DNA of 64,000 nucleotides from Spirosoma endbachense (GTDB lineage: Bacteria > Bacteroidota > Bacteroidia > Cytophagales > Spirosomataceae), in the NCBI RefSeq assembly GCF_010233585.1, contig NZ_CP045997.1, positions 7,052,914 through 7,116,913 of the forward strand, written 5' to 3'. Made by a program: the position numbers and the translations under genes. Shown one piece after another: positions 53,199-62,904 of the stretch. A model generated the notes under the pieces. That model made no database searches. It saw nothing but the letters and a program-made list of their open reading frames with translations, and was not told the DNA's origin. Within the stretch, counting starts at the first letter, position 1. The number at the start of each line of letters is the position of its first letter.

Positions 53199-53269
53199 GG
53201 GCCCGTTTTCAACGCGCCTTTTGCCGAAAGTATTCTGGCTGGCAGCAGTAGCGAAGTATAACCTTTACC

Positions 53270-53794
53270 CTAAATCGTCGATAAGGCCAGCTTAATATGC
53301 GCTAAATGGTGTTCAGCATGCCAGATCGATATAGCTAATGCCTGTGCCTGAGTAAAATCTATTTTCCGAACGGGATGACTATAACGAATAGCTAATGCTT
53401 TCTCATCGAGCGACCTGGCTAAATAAGCATAGCGCCGATGGACACCTTCGAACAAAAGCAGAGAATCGTCGACCGGGGCCGTTGTCGCGTCAGCTGTTCC
53501 AGCCCAGGCATTCATATCGATCATGGTCGCTTCCGAATAGTCGGGCTCGGTAAGGGCTTTCTTCATCCGTAGGTAGTGTAGCAACTGAATATCAGCAACA
53601 TGGTGAACCAGTTGCTGTACGGTCCAACTACCCTCCCGATACGTTTTGGCCAGATCGTCGGGCGATAAATTCTCCACGAGCCGCCGATATTCCGCAGGGA
53701 TCGTTTCAATACGATGAATAATCTGCGCTAACTCGTCTGACGAATACGTTTCCTGTATGACAAAGGGCCCAATGGGGTATTTACGATTGTCCAT
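53270..53794 (-). CDS. DinB/YfiT-like metal-dependent protein (bacillithiol transferase-like)
   Basis: The protein has 174 residues from ATG 53794; a TTG three codons earlier is rejected. A four-helix DinB-type bundle with histidines in LVHHVADIQ (64-65) and WHAEHHLAHIKLAL near the C-terminus, the metal triad of the YfiT/BstA group. YfiT-like proteins transfer bacillithiol or other thiols to electrophiles. The thiol used here is not known. It stands 63 bp upstream-side of the large secreted gene's stop. Confidence 0.8.
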   Translation of the reverse strand: MDNRKYPIGPFVIQETYSSDELAQIIHRIETIPAEYRRLVENLSPDDLAKTYREGSWTVQQLVHHVADIQLLHYLRMKKALTEPDYSEATMIDMNAWAGTADATTAPVDDSLLLFEGVHRRYAYLARSLDEKALAIRYSHPVRKIDFTQAQALAISIWHAEHHLAHIKLALSTI

Positions 53795-53857
53795 GTATTC
53801 CAAAAGAATTACGCTTGCAAGTTAGACAATTCCCTTCTTGATGACTCATAGGATTCC

Positions 53858-56089
53858 TTACTTCCCGACGGGGGCACTAATCACGCCCAGATACCGACCC
53901 ATCCAGTAGGGTAACAGCCAGATGTCGCCCGCACTGTGCTCCGATTTGCCATTCCCCCGGTTACGGTCCAGTGTAAACGTATTACCATTGTGCCGCTGAA
54001 TCGGGCGTTCACCGGGCGATAATACCTCTTTGGTCGTTTGCTTCCGAAAATTGTCAGGCAGCAGCTCGATGTCCTTGCGGTGGCTGTTTCGGATCTCCCA
54101 GTCGATGAGGTCAAGCGGAAATTCGCGTAGATACCAGACGGATTCATCCAGGTCAAACGTTTTGGTACCGGTAAGGGCGGTAAAAATATTCCACGCTCCT
54201 TCTTTTTCGGGGCGCTCAATTTCCCAGTGATCGATGATGGCTTTTTTGAACTTAGCCTTGAGCGTATCATTGAGTGCGTACCGATACAGGCCCCAATACC
54301 CCACAAAGTACATCTCATCATCGGAATGGTTCCAGCCGTCCGACATGTGCTTGCTGTGTTCATCGGCATCTTCCGGCGCTTTACCAATGATGCTCATGGG
54401 ACGCATCAGGTTTTCCAGATAGCCGTGTTTTTGCATCAGTTCAACAGCCTTCTTTTTATATTTTTCCTTTTTGGTGAACTGGTACGCAGTCTGAAGCATG
54501 GCCACAATATTCGAAGAATTCAGTTTCCGGTCGCCCACGTTTATCGGAAAGGCATTCACGTAGTCCGGATTCCATTTCCCCCACATGGTGGGCTTACCAT
54601 CAAAATCGATCAGATACATATCGTGGCTGATAATATGACTCATGAGCGTATCGATGAGCGTAATGGCCCGACGTTGCAGGTTTTTATCATCCACTAATTC
54701 GGCCATTGCTCCGAACGCAAAAACATGCCCAATCACTTCATCGCTGCTGGTTGTCGATTTCCAGTCCCAACCCGGTTGGGGCGAATGTTGCCAGCGTTCG
54801 GGGTCACTAAGTTTGGCAATATAACCCGCCCGCTCAAACGACCGCGCCGGAAAACCCGGTACGGGATTGATCGTATACAGCCGCTCCATGGCATCGAGCG
54901 ACTCCCGGCAGTTTTGTAGGGCGTCTTTGTCTTTCGTAACCGCGTAGCGAAACACCTCACCCGCCAGGTACATCGATGTCCATAAACCGTCGTTGTCAGA
55001 ATCGGCCAGGTAGCCAGTAGACAGGTCACCTTTTTCCATACCATCCAATGACGCATTAAATCCATTGCGCATATGCCGACTCCGAACCTGATCTTCATAG
55101 AACAGCGCTTTTTCATGAAGCGTCATGGGCTTCGTGACGATTTCGGCCAGGCCAGCCGTGGTTAGCACGAGCACCGTATTAGTGGGACCAGCAGCAATCG
55201 CGGTTACCTCGTCGCCGGGCAACCAGCGTTCGCCATTGTAATAGTCGTATTTACCATCAGGCCGGAGTGAGAAAGCACCTTTCGTCGAGCCAAACCAGAG
55301 CTTCCCATTTACGTCGGCCACGGTCGTAATGTCGGTCCAGGGTAATTTCTTATGAATCGAGCCCAGTTGTTTTTTGCTCACAGGGTCAAATTCAATATAA
55401 CCGTCGGTCGTACCGATTACTACTTTCTGGCTTTTGCTGGCCAGTTCAAACGATGTGAAGTTTGAGCCATCAAACACTTTCGTCAGTTTGTGCTCCCGAC
55501 CCGAGAGTGTAGACAGTGTTTTTTTACCCAGCACCCAGAACAGGTTAGCTGCTGGCTGATACCGAATACCAATCACCTCATCATCGGGTATGGCACCTTT
55601 CCACAAAACACCCGATTCCTTAACCAGATGGATCGCTTTACCATCGGAAACAAGAAACGTAAAGTCAGTTCCTCCAACAAACAGCCGTGCCTGTGGAAGC
55701 TGGTGTTCAGCAAACAATTTTCCGGCCCAGGCATTACTTACTACGGCTCGATTATCGAGGTAGACCAGTTGCTGCTCATACGTACCAATAGCAGCCAGCT
55801 TCATGTCTTTCACCGGGCGATATGTACGATCAGGCTGTAAGGTGCCGGGCGACAGGAAATAACCGGCAGAAGGATGCAGTAACCCTTCGGACGAGAGCAC
55901 CTGAGTTATACCATTTCGGTCAAAGCCTGCCCCCAGGAGGCCGCCATCTGTTTTCCTCAGATAGTATTTAACACTATACGGTTGATCATAAGGCTTGTCG
56001 GAATAGGCCGACTGAGCTAGTATCTGGTCATTGGCGGCCAAGAAAACAAAGCAGGTAACTAAACCAGCGAGTAAACAGAGTTTTTGCAT
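53858..56089 (-). CDS. Large secreted protein: N-terminal propeller-like and C-terminal helical toroid-like domains
   Basis: The protein has 743 residues with a signal peptide (MQKLCLLAGLVTCFVFLAAN). The first 330 residues are beta-rich with propeller-type repeats (VVIGTTDGYIEFDPV, GKLWFGSTKGAFSLRPDG, VLVLTTAGLAEIV). From about 340 the sequence becomes helical, with RHMRNGFNASLDGMEKGDLS, DSDNDGLWTSMYLAGEVFRYA and WNHSDDEMYFVGYWGLYRYA, resembling an alpha/alpha-barrel glycosidase or lyase fold. No specific family is recognised. It is monocistronic and divergent from the sigma-factor locus across 615 bp. Confidence 0.66.
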   Translation of the reverse strand: MQKLCLLAGLVTCFVFLAANDQILAQSAYSDKPYDQPYSVKYYLRKTDGGLLGAGFDRNGITQVLSSEGLLHPSAGYFLSPGTLQPDRTYRPVKDMKLAAIGTYEQQLVYLDNRAVVSNAWAGKLFAEHQLPQARLFVGGTDFTFLVSDGKAIHLVKESGVLWKGAIPDDEVIGIRYQPAANLFWVLGKKTLSTLSGREHKLTKVFDGSNFTSFELASKSQKVVIGTTDGYIEFDPVSKKQLGSIHKKLPWTDITTVADVNGKLWFGSTKGAFSLRPDGKYDYYNGERWLPGDEVTAIAAGPTNTVLVLTTAGLAEIVTKPMTLHEKALFYEDQVRSRHMRNGFNASLDGMEKGDLSTGYLADSDNDGLWTSMYLAGEVFRYAVTKDKDALQNCRESLDAMERLYTINPVPGFPARSFERAGYIAKLSDPERWQHSPQPGWDWKSTTSSDEVIGHVFAFGAMAELVDDKNLQRRAITLIDTLMSHIISHDMYLIDFDGKPTMWGKWNPDYVNAFPINVGDRKLNSSNIVAMLQTAYQFTKKEKYKKKAVELMQKHGYLENLMRPMSIIGKAPEDADEHSKHMSDGWNHSDDEMYFVGYWGLYRYALNDTLKAKFKKAIIDHWEIERPEKEGAWNIFTALTGTKTFDLDESVWYLREFPLDLIDWEIRNSHRKDIELLPDNFRKQTTKEVLSPGERPIQRHNGNTFTLDRNRGNGKSEHSAGDIWLLPYWMGRYLGVISAPVGK

Positions 56090-56389
56090 AATACTGTAAT
56101 GGACAAGTCAAGCTGATTAAGCACACGAACCAGGCAGGCTTCACTTGTTATACTGTCAGGCGGTCGTATTAGGCTATTAATCGAAAGCCAAATTTTTGGT
56201 AGTTCCCACGAAAAACCAGGATTGACCGCATTTGTCAATATTAATTTAAAGGTTATACAAGCCGCTGATTATTAGGAAAAAACGTTTTTGGACACTGTTC
56301 ATATTACCCAGTTATAAAATCTACACCTTCTTGCGCAAATTGAAGGTTATTTTACGCAAAGTGCGAAAATTAATTAAAATAGCATGCTC

Positions 56390-56397
56390 TATATTTG
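56390..56397 (+). promoter_or_regulatory. Candidate -7 element (TATATTTG)
   Basis: TATATTTG fits TAnnTTTG and would give a leader of about 300 nt to the sigma gene. No -33 TTTG partner is present at the expected spacing, so support is weak. Confidence 0.25.
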
Positions 56398-56414
56398 TTC
56401 CAGATATGGCGAAA

Positions 56415-56433
56415 ATCCAAATTTTATTTGGAT
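56415..56433. promoter_or_regulatory. Inverted repeat ATCCAAAT-TTT-ATTTGGAT
   Basis: A perfect 8-3-8 inverted repeat lies in the upstream region of the sigma gene. Further TTTGGA sequences occur at about 56490 and 56516, so several sites may be bound by one regulator. The autoregulatory sigma locus is a plausible target. Confidence 0.45.
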
Positions 56434-56704
56434 TGAGAAGGCTTTATTAAGATAATATGAAGGATTTGTTATTAAATAACAACATATCCTTTGGATGAAC
56501 TTTGCCAAATATTATTTGGACATTCAACTTAAATAACTACTAAAAATTCTACAAACCATTCAATTTCGATGATTTTTAAATGGTTTTGACCAGAACTATA
56601 AATAGCAGAACGCCAGAAAGACAAATTGACCTTCCTCTAAACCGTTTTACCTGACATTCGTTCCGACCTGTTTCTCTTGATTTCCCACCTTACTCGTCCT
56701 CTAT

Positions 56705-57253
56705 ATGACCATTAACTACTCACTTGAAAGCATTCTCTGCAACGTCATTCAGGGTGATCAGGCCGCTTTTGCGAAACTATATCGTCATTATCGGACGCCC
56801 GCCCTTAAATTCTGTCTTTACCTGCTGAAAGATCAGGAAGAAGCCGAGAATATGGTGCATGATGTATTCATAAAAATCTGGGAACGCCGGGCATCTATAA
56901 ACCCGGACCTGAATTTCAGTTCCTACTTATTTACCTGTCTGAGAAACATGGCTTTCGATTACCTGAAGCAGGTTGAAAAAAGCCAGCTTCTCAAACAGCG
57001 TTATATGGAACGCATGGAAAGCGCCCACGATGAAGAAATTGACGATCAGGAAAATCGGTTTAAATCGCTTCAGACGGCGATCAATTCCCTCTCCGAAAAG
57101 CGAAAAATGATCTTACTCCTGAATATAGAGGGGGGCAAATCTTATCAGGAAATAGCTGAGCTCCTGAGAATTTCAAAAAATACGGTTAAAAACCAGCTCG
57201 TAAAGGCGAAGCAGCTCCTACGGGAAAAGCTCGATTATGCCTTACCTGCCTAG
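56705..57253 (+). CDS. ECF-type RNA polymerase sigma-70 factor (Bacteroidota expansion family)
   Basis: The protein has 182 residues. Sigma region 2 (about 22-95) includes FAKLYRHYRTPALKFCLYLL and DVFIKIWERR; region 4 (about 122-175) has INSLSEKRKMILLLNIEGGKSYQEIAELLRISKNTVKNQL. It belongs to the ECF group normally followed by a transmembrane FecR-like anti-sigma factor and a SusC with an STN domain. Here it is followed by hairpin D, an 80-residue anti-sigma-like protein and SusC. Confidence 0.92.
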   Translation: MTINYSLESILCNVIQGDQAAFAKLYRHYRTPALKFCLYLLKDQEEAENMVHDVFIKIWERRASINPDLNFSSYLFTCLRNMAFDYLKQVEKSQLLKQRYMERMESAHDEEIDDQENRFKSLQTAINSLSEKRKMILLLNIEGGKSYQEIAELLRISKNTVKNQLVKAKQLLREKLDYALPA

Positions 57254-57266
57254 CGCCGGTTTCAGG

Positions 57267-57350
57267 TTCAGGGCTTTTGCCCGGAGCCGCACCATCATTT
57301 ACCCCAACGTTATGTCTACGTGTGGTACGGATCCAGACGAAAGCCCTGAA
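57267..57350. repeat. Dispersed hairpin element D between sigma and anti-sigma-like genes
   Basis: Arms 57267-57295 and 57322-57350 pair imperfectly (23 of 29 positions identical to the complement) around 26 nt. The left arm CAGGGCTTTTGCCCGGAGCC (57269-57288) matches element E at 31287. It starts 14 nt after the sigma stop and may attenuate transcription into the downstream genes. Confidence 0.6.
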
Positions 57351-57453
57351 TCTATTAACCACCGTTCCTTCACAAAAAAATAACTCATTTAGAGATAGTC
57401 CTTTAGCAGCTATTGCCAGTACTATAGGCAAACCGGCTAAAGGACGTGGTGTA

Positions 57454-57696
57454 ATGTCAAATCATGACAGCAGCTATCTAATTGAGCAACTACTCAAGAA
57501 CAACCTGTCAAGTGCTGAACTTGACACATTTCTGGCGGGCCTGCATAACGACGAAGCTATACAGGCCTATTCTGACGTACTGGAAACGTATTTCAATGAA
57601 CTGCTGAAGCAAAACGAACATCAGCCTGAGTCTGATAAGCAAACCTCAGGAAACAAAGGCATTCTGCCTGACTCCCTGAATAGTATGTACGACTAG
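57454..57696 (+). CDS. Stand-alone FecR-N-terminus-like protein (candidate cytoplasmic anti-sigma factor)
   Basis: The protein has 80 residues from ATG 57454; the same frame opens upstream from 57277 but that stretch lies across hairpin D and is not protein-like. SSYLIEQLLKNNLSSAELDT and LEKYF-like NELLKQ helices resemble the N-terminal cytoplasmic segment of Bacteroidota FecR anti-sigma factors. The transmembrane helix and periplasmic FecR domain are absent, and a polar tail (QPESDKQTSGNKG) ends the protein. The similarity is by eye. It occupies the place of fecR between sigma and susC, 41 bp before SusC. Confidence 0.6.
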   Translation: MSNHDSSYLIEQLLKNNLSSAELDTFLAGLHNDEAIQAYSDVLETYFNELLKQNEHQPESDKQTSGNKGILPDSLNSMYD

Positions 57697-57737
57697 TATC
57701 CTGTAGATTTTTTTGAACCTCTCATAACTGAACACGC

Positions 57738-60700
57738 ATGAAACCAATGTCTACCTTTCAGTTGATTCTGAGGCACTCTCTAACCATCGCGTTGCTGGTA
57801 GGAGTATGCTTTGCACAGGCCAACGGAACTGCCAAAAACAAACCGCCCAAAACCATCACCGGGACGGTTACACTAGCCACGAATAGTCAGCCGATTGCGG
57901 GAGCGAACATCCTGATCAAAGGCACCCAGACTGGATCGGTCACAGACCAGCGGGGCAACTATTCCATTTCCGTCAATAGTGACAATGCCATACTTGTCTT
58001 CTCGTTTATCGGGCATAAAACGCAGGAAATTACGGTTGGCAACCAGTCGGTTATCAATGTTGAGCTGGTCGAAAATAACGAGGTACTGGGCGAAGTCGTC
58101 GTTACCGCCCTGGGCATTAAGCGGGAAGCTCGTTCGCTGGGCTATTCCGTTGGTGAAGTACAGGGAAAAGACCTGAGCCGGATTGCGCAGGAAAACGTTC
58201 TGAACTCACTGGCGGGTCGTGTACCGGGCGTGCAAATCAGCTCGACAGGGCCGTCGGGCTCGTCGGTCAGTATGATCATTCGGGGTGCCAAATCACTCAA
58301 TACCGACAACCAGCCTTTGTTTGTAGTCGATGGCGTTCCGATTGCCAACTCACTTAATAACGTCAGCCAGATTGGCAACGACAATCGCGTCGATTACGGC
58401 AATGCGATTTCCGACATTAACCCGGAAGATGTTGAAAATATATCCATCCTGAAAGGCCCGAGTGCGGCTGCTTTATACGGCTCACGGGCGGGTAATGGTG
58501 TTGTGCTGATTACGACAAAGAGCGGCTCGAAGTCGCAGAAAATGACCGTTTCGCTGACCTCGAATACGGTGTTTGATCAGCCTTACAAGTACCTGAAGAT
58601 GTCGAGCCAGTTTGCCACGGGCATTCTTCCCTTCACGCCGGATGCCAACCCCTATCCAGGTGGCATTCTGCAAATCGACGAAAGTTCGGCAGGTGGTGTA
58701 GGACCTGAACTCGACAAAGGGTATAACGCGATCCAGTGGAATAGCCCGATTGGTTCTGATGGCAAGCCAATACCAACCCCACTCGTTTCGCATCCGAACA
58801 ATATTAAGGATTTCGTCCGGACGGGTATTACCAGCACCAATGGCGTATCGATATCCAACAATTCCGAAAAAGTCACCTATCGGCTTTCGTATTCCAATAT
58901 GAGCAGCCGGGGCATTGTTCCCAATTCGGATCTGTTCAAGAATACGCTGGCAATCAGCACCAATGTACGGGTCAGTAACAAACTGACCTTGAGCACCAAC
59001 CTGGATTTCAGCCGGAACAACTCCAACAACCGGCCCGCTGGCGAACGGGGAACGAACCCATTGCAGTGGGCGTATGCCGTTGGGTCGCACATCAACATCA
59101 ATGATCTGCGCGATTACTGGGTACCCGGCAAAGAGGGTCTGCAACAGAAATCACAAAGCATTGGTAACTACAACAACCCGTACTTCCTGGCCTATGAAGT
59201 AAACAACAGTTACGTGCGGGATCGTGTATTTGGCAACCTCAGAGCCGAATGGCAGCTTACGCCCGAAATCAAATTGATGGGCCGGTATGCACTGGATACC
59301 TACTCCGAACAACGGGAAACCAAAATAGCCAAGAGTTACACCGGCGAGCCGAATGGAGCCTACGGTCTGATCAATCTGAAACGCTACGAACGGAATGCCG
59401 ACTTCCTGGCCACCTATACCAAACGATTCAATGCACTGAGCGTCGTGGTGTCGGCCGGGGGAAACAATCGCTACTCGCAATCGTCGGATCTGAACAACAG
59501 TAGCAAAAACGGTGCAGGCTTGATTATTCCGGGCTTATATACCATTCAGAATATTGCCCCAAATAACCTTCAGTACAACAACTACCTGTATAAGAAGGCT
59601 ATTTACAGCGCCTACGCCACTGCCAATCTGGGCTTTAAAGACATGATTTACCTGGACCTGACCGCCCGCAACGACTGGTCCAGCACGCTGCCGGCCAATA
59701 ATCGCTCCTATTTCTACCCGTCAGCTTCGTTAAGCTTGTTGCTTAACGAAATGGTCCATATTTCCAACAATGTCGATCTGTTCAAACTTCGGGCTGGAAT
59801 AGCTCAGGTGGGGAATGATGCCAATCCATACAGTCTGTATCCTACGCTGGGCGATGCAGGTGCCTGGAATGGGGTAACCCGCCTGTCGAAGTCGGGAGGC
59901 ATTCTTCTTCCTGATCTCAAACCTGAAATTGCAACCTCCTATGAAGTGGGTATCGACTACAATATGTTCCGGAATCGGCTCCGGTTTTCGGGAACGTATT
60001 ACATGTCTGAAAACCGCAACCAGATTCTCCCCTCGCAGATTCCATCCTCTTCTGGCTTTACAACCAAAAACATCAACGCCGGTCTGCTCGAAAGCCGGGG
60101 TATCGAACTGTCGCTGGGCGGTACGCTTGTCGACAAAGGTGGTCTGCGCTGGGACCTGACAACGAATTTTACCAAGAACACTACACGCATCAAAGAACTG
60201 GCTGAAGGCATACCCTACTATACGTTATGGACCGATGCTAAAGGAGGTGCCTGGACGTATGTTGGCGATAAAGTCGGTGATATCTACGATGCCGAGATTA
60301 TTACGGTAACCGACCAGAAATCACCTTATTATGGCTATCCCATTTTAAACAACGATGGCTCCTGGCAGAGTAAGAGTGCTACGACATCCAAGAATAAAAT
60401 CGGAAACTTCAATCCCAATTTCATCCTGGGTGCACAGAGTTCGCTCTCTTACAAAGGATTCACACTCAACTTCTCACTCGACTGGCGTTCTGGTGGTGAT
60501 TTCGTATCACAGACCTACCGGTACATGGAGTCGGACCTGCGTTCGCAGCGGTTTCTGGACAATTTGATCAATCCGGGTGGCCGGTCTGGCGATGAGCTCC
60601 GCAACTGGCTGGTCGCGAATCAGGATCAGTACATTAAAATCCACGGCAACTTTTTCCCGATTGTAGGCGGCCCAACGGCAGCTTATGGTGGTTATCCATT

Positions 60701-61145
60701 TGAATTTGGAGGCAAGTCGTATGCCTATGGTGTATTCAATCCGGGCGTTATCGCGCAGTATGATTCACAGGGTAACATCACAGGATATACTGAAAACTTA
60801 GGCGGAGCAGGCACCAAAATCATTCCGTACGGCGATAATTATCCGTGGGATTTTACGCGGGCGGCCACGTTTGATGCCTCGTTCGTTAAACTCCGGGAAA
60901 TTTCACTCGGCTACGACATCCCGGCTCGATTCGTCAAATCGATTGGCCTGCAAAACGCTACCTTCTCGGTTTATAGCCGCAACATTATTTTGTGGACGGC
61001 CGCCAAAATCAACGTCGACCCCGAAATGGCCTTCCAGCCACAGGCTGGCCCTCAGGCTGGTACACAGTTTAAGCAGGGTATTGAGCGTTACAACGTAACG
61101 CCCTGGACCATTCCGGTTGGGTTTAAACTTGGTCTCACGTTCTAA
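57738..61145 (+). CDS. SusC/RagA-family TonB-linked outer membrane protein
   Basis: The protein has 1135 residues. After the signal peptide (SLTIALLVGVCFAQANG) comes the CarboxypepD_reg-like domain (ITGTVTLATNSQPIAGANIL, about 40-125), with no STN domain before it. The plug follows (EVVVTALGIKREARSLGYSV, SLAGRVPGVQISSTG, IIRGAKSL, PLFVVDGVPI), then the beta-barrel ending in a typical C-terminal strand (TIPVGFKLGLTF). It imports oligomers or other large nutrients with SusD. Lacking STN, it cannot signal to a FecR protein in the classical way, which fits the reduced anti-sigma next to it. Confidence 0.95.
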   Translation: MKPMSTFQLILRHSLTIALLVGVCFAQANGTAKNKPPKTITGTVTLATNSQPIAGANILIKGTQTGSVTDQRGNYSISVNSDNAILVFSFIGHKTQEITVGNQSVINVELVENNEVLGEVVVTALGIKREARSLGYSVGEVQGKDLSRIAQENVLNSLAGRVPGVQISSTGPSGSSVSMIIRGAKSLNTDNQPLFVVDGVPIANSLNNVSQIGNDNRVDYGNAISDINPEDVENISILKGPSAAALYGSRAGNGVVLITTKSGSKSQKMTVSLTSNTVFDQPYKYLKMSSQFATGILPFTPDANPYPGGILQIDESSAGGVGPELDKGYNAIQWNSPIGSDGKPIPTPLVSHPNNIKDFVRTGITSTNGVSISNNSEKVTYRLSYSNMSSRGIVPNSDLFKNTLAISTNVRVSNKLTLSTNLDFSRNNSNNRPAGERGTNPLQWAYAVGSHININDLRDYWVPGKEGLQQKSQSIGNYNNPYFLAYEVNNSYVRDRVFGNLRAEWQLTPEIKLMGRYALDTYSEQRETKIAKSYTGEPNGAYGLINLKRYERNADFLATYTKRFNALSVVVSAGGNNRYSQSSDLNNSSKNGAGLIIPGLYTIQNIAPNNLQYNNYLYKKAIYSAYATANLGFKDMIYLDLTARNDWSSTLPANNRSYFYPSASLSLLLNEMVHISNNVDLFKLRAGIAQVGNDANPYSLYPTLGDAGAWNGVTRLSKSGGILLPDLKPEIATSYEVGIDYNMFRNRLRFSGTYYMSENRNQILPSQIPSSSGFTTKNINAGLLESRGIELSLGGTLVDKGGLRWDLTTNFTKNTTRIKELAEGIPYYTLWTDAKGGAWTYVGDKVGDIYDAEIITVTDQKSPYYGYPILNNDGSWQSKSATTSKNKIGNFNPNFILGAQSSLSYKGFTLNFSLDWRSGGDFVSQTYRYMESDLRSQRFLDNLINPGGRSGDELRNWLVANQDQYIKIHGNFFPIVGGPTAAYGGYPFEFGGKSYAYGVFNPGVIAQYDSQGNITGYTENLGGAGTKIIPYGDNYPWDFTRAATFDASFVKLREISLGYDIPARFVKSIGLQNATFSVYSRNIILWTAAKINVDPEMAFQPQAGPQAGTQFKQGIERYNVTPWTIPVGFKLGLTF

Positions 61146-61167
61146 GAATTTTCTAACGAATTCAGTC

Positions 61168-62811
61168 ATGAAAACTACATTTATAAAGTACACCGCCTGC
61201 CTGGTTCTCTTTGGATCTTTCCTGTTTTCCTGTAAAGACCTGACCCAGTTGAACGTGAATCCCAATGGCGTTCAGCCCGAAACGGTGAACCCGAACCTGG
61301 TCATGCCTACCGTGTTATCGGAAACAGGGAAATTGTACGTCAACCTTGGCTTTCAGGACATTGCAGGGGTCGTGCAGCACACCCAGAAAGATGCCTGGTT
61401 CAGTGGCCATAACGACTACGATTGGGGTGGCGACCAAAGCTGGACGGCCTACTACGATTTACTCCGGAATAATGATCTGCTCTACCAGCGGGCCGTGGCG
61501 CTGAATATGGAATTTCAACAGGGAGTGGCGCTGGTGATGAAATCGATGCTTTTCGGCCTGATTACCGATCTATGGGGCGATGCACCTTACATCAATGCGC
61601 TGAAAGGCGAACAGGGTGGTGCTGACTTTATTACCCCGAAATATGACAGCCAGGAGGTGATTTATGCAGGTATTCTGGCCGATCTGGATAAAGCCAATAC
61701 CTTATTGTCGAAGCCGAAAGCCGCGTATTCGAGTATTGTCGAAAGCGCTGACCTGTACTACGCTGGCGATCCAGCCAAATGGCAGAAGCTGGCTAACTCA
61801 CTGAAACTTCGGTATCTGATGCGGATTTCGGCCAAACAGCCCGATGTTGCCAAAGCAGGGATCGAGAAGATCGTAGCCACTCCCGCGCAATACCCAATCA
61901 TCGACGATGCGTCTGCCGATGCAACGATGGCCTATGTTGGCAATAATTCTGGCGATGCCTGGCCATCAAACTCTGTATTTGACATTAGCGGCAGTAACTA
62001 TCGCCGGGTAAAAATGTGTTCGACCCTGCTCAAACCCATGCAGGCAACCAGCGATCCCCGTCTGGCGCTCTGGGCCAAAAAAGTAGAAATCCCGCTGGTT
62101 GTCGATGCAAAACTTCCTGCTGGCACAGATAAGATTACAAACGGTATTCGCTACCTCTCACCGGACAAAGTTGGTACAACCCCAATCGACACAGACCCGA
62201 ATTACGTCGGTTTGCCCCCGAGTGCGTCGCAATTACCCTCGGGTTATAATTTCAATCCAACGCCGGGCCAAACGTCGGTCAATCCGCACGTTTCTTATCT
62301 GAATGAGATTTACACGCAGGCCAAAGGGCCGTTGTTAAAAGCCCGGCTGGTTTCGGCGGCAGAAGTCCAGTTTATTCTGGCCGAGGCTGCGCAGAAAGGC
62401 TGGGCGGCTGGTGATGCAAAGACCCGGTATGAAGCGGCCGTTAAAGCCTCCCTCACCGCCTGGGGTGTTACCAGTAGCTATAATGCCTTCATTGCTCAGA
62501 AAGGTGTTGCCTATGATGGCACCCTGGCGCAGATCATCGGGCAGAAATGGATTGCCAGCTGGACCAGCGCTACCGAAGCGTGGTTCGATTATCGGCGGAC
62601 GGGTCTGCCTGCGCTAACGGCGGGTCCAGTGGCAAAACGGAAAGCACTGCCCCTGCGGTTCTACTACATGCGTGATGAGTTGAACCTGAACAAAACCAAT
62701 TCGGGAGTAGCCATTGAAAAGCTTGAAACAACCGCCAATTCACAAGCCGACGGTAAAAATAGCGCCTGGTCGAAACAGTGGCTTGTTCAGGGAACAGGTA
62801 AACCCTGGTAG
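61168..62811 (+). CDS. SusD/RagB-family outer membrane lipoprotein (SusD-like_2)
   Basis: The protein has 547 residues from ATG 61168; an earlier in-frame start inside susC is rejected. The lipoprotein signal ends FLFSCK (Cys22). KDLTQLNVNPNGVQPETVNP, helical TPR-like segments (TAYYDLLRNNDLLYQRAVAL), ILADLDKANTLLSKPKAAY and SAAEVQFILAEAAQKGW fit the PF12771-type SusD group. It caps the SusC barrel and binds the ligand at the cell surface. It starts 22 bp after SusC. Confidence 0.93.
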   Translation: MKTTFIKYTACLVLFGSFLFSCKDLTQLNVNPNGVQPETVNPNLVMPTVLSETGKLYVNLGFQDIAGVVQHTQKDAWFSGHNDYDWGGDQSWTAYYDLLRNNDLLYQRAVALNMEFQQGVALVMKSMLFGLITDLWGDAPYINALKGEQGGADFITPKYDSQEVIYAGILADLDKANTLLSKPKAAYSSIVESADLYYAGDPAKWQKLANSLKLRYLMRISAKQPDVAKAGIEKIVATPAQYPIIDDASADATMAYVGNNSGDAWPSNSVFDISGSNYRRVKMCSTLLKPMQATSDPRLALWAKKVEIPLVVDAKLPAGTDKITNGIRYLSPDKVGTTPIDTDPNYVGLPPSASQLPSGYNFNPTPGQTSVNPHVSYLNEIYTQAKGPLLKARLVSAAEVQFILAEAAQKGWAAGDAKTRYEAAVKASLTAWGVTSSYNAFIAQKGVAYDGTLAQIIGQKWIASWTSATEAWFDYRRTGLPALTAGPVAKRKALPLRFYYMRDELNLNKTNSGVAIEKLETTANSQADGKNSAWSKQWLVQGTGKPW

Positions 62812-62904
62812 TTGATTTTGCAAACCCATACCAACTTCCCGATAGAGTCCGGATCTCGGTTTACTCTTTCGGGAAGTTCTAATCAGGCTCCTTTTTCCGT
62901 CTGC

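Larger units (their letters stand above)
56090..56704. other. Divergent intergenic region, 615 bp, AT-rich
   Basis: No gene is seen. The A/T-rich half near the sigma gene holds the candidate elements at 56390-56397 and 56415-56433 plus repeated TTTGGA sequences. Confidence 0.5.

Noticed and set aside
53030..53251. Open frame of 73 codons across hairpins B and C
   Set aside because: It runs through the palindromic arms, so it is a by-product of the repeats.
57277..57453. Upstream extension of the 80-residue anti-sigma-like protein
   Set aside because: It would be translated from the hairpin D loop and arm and gives a low-quality N-terminus.
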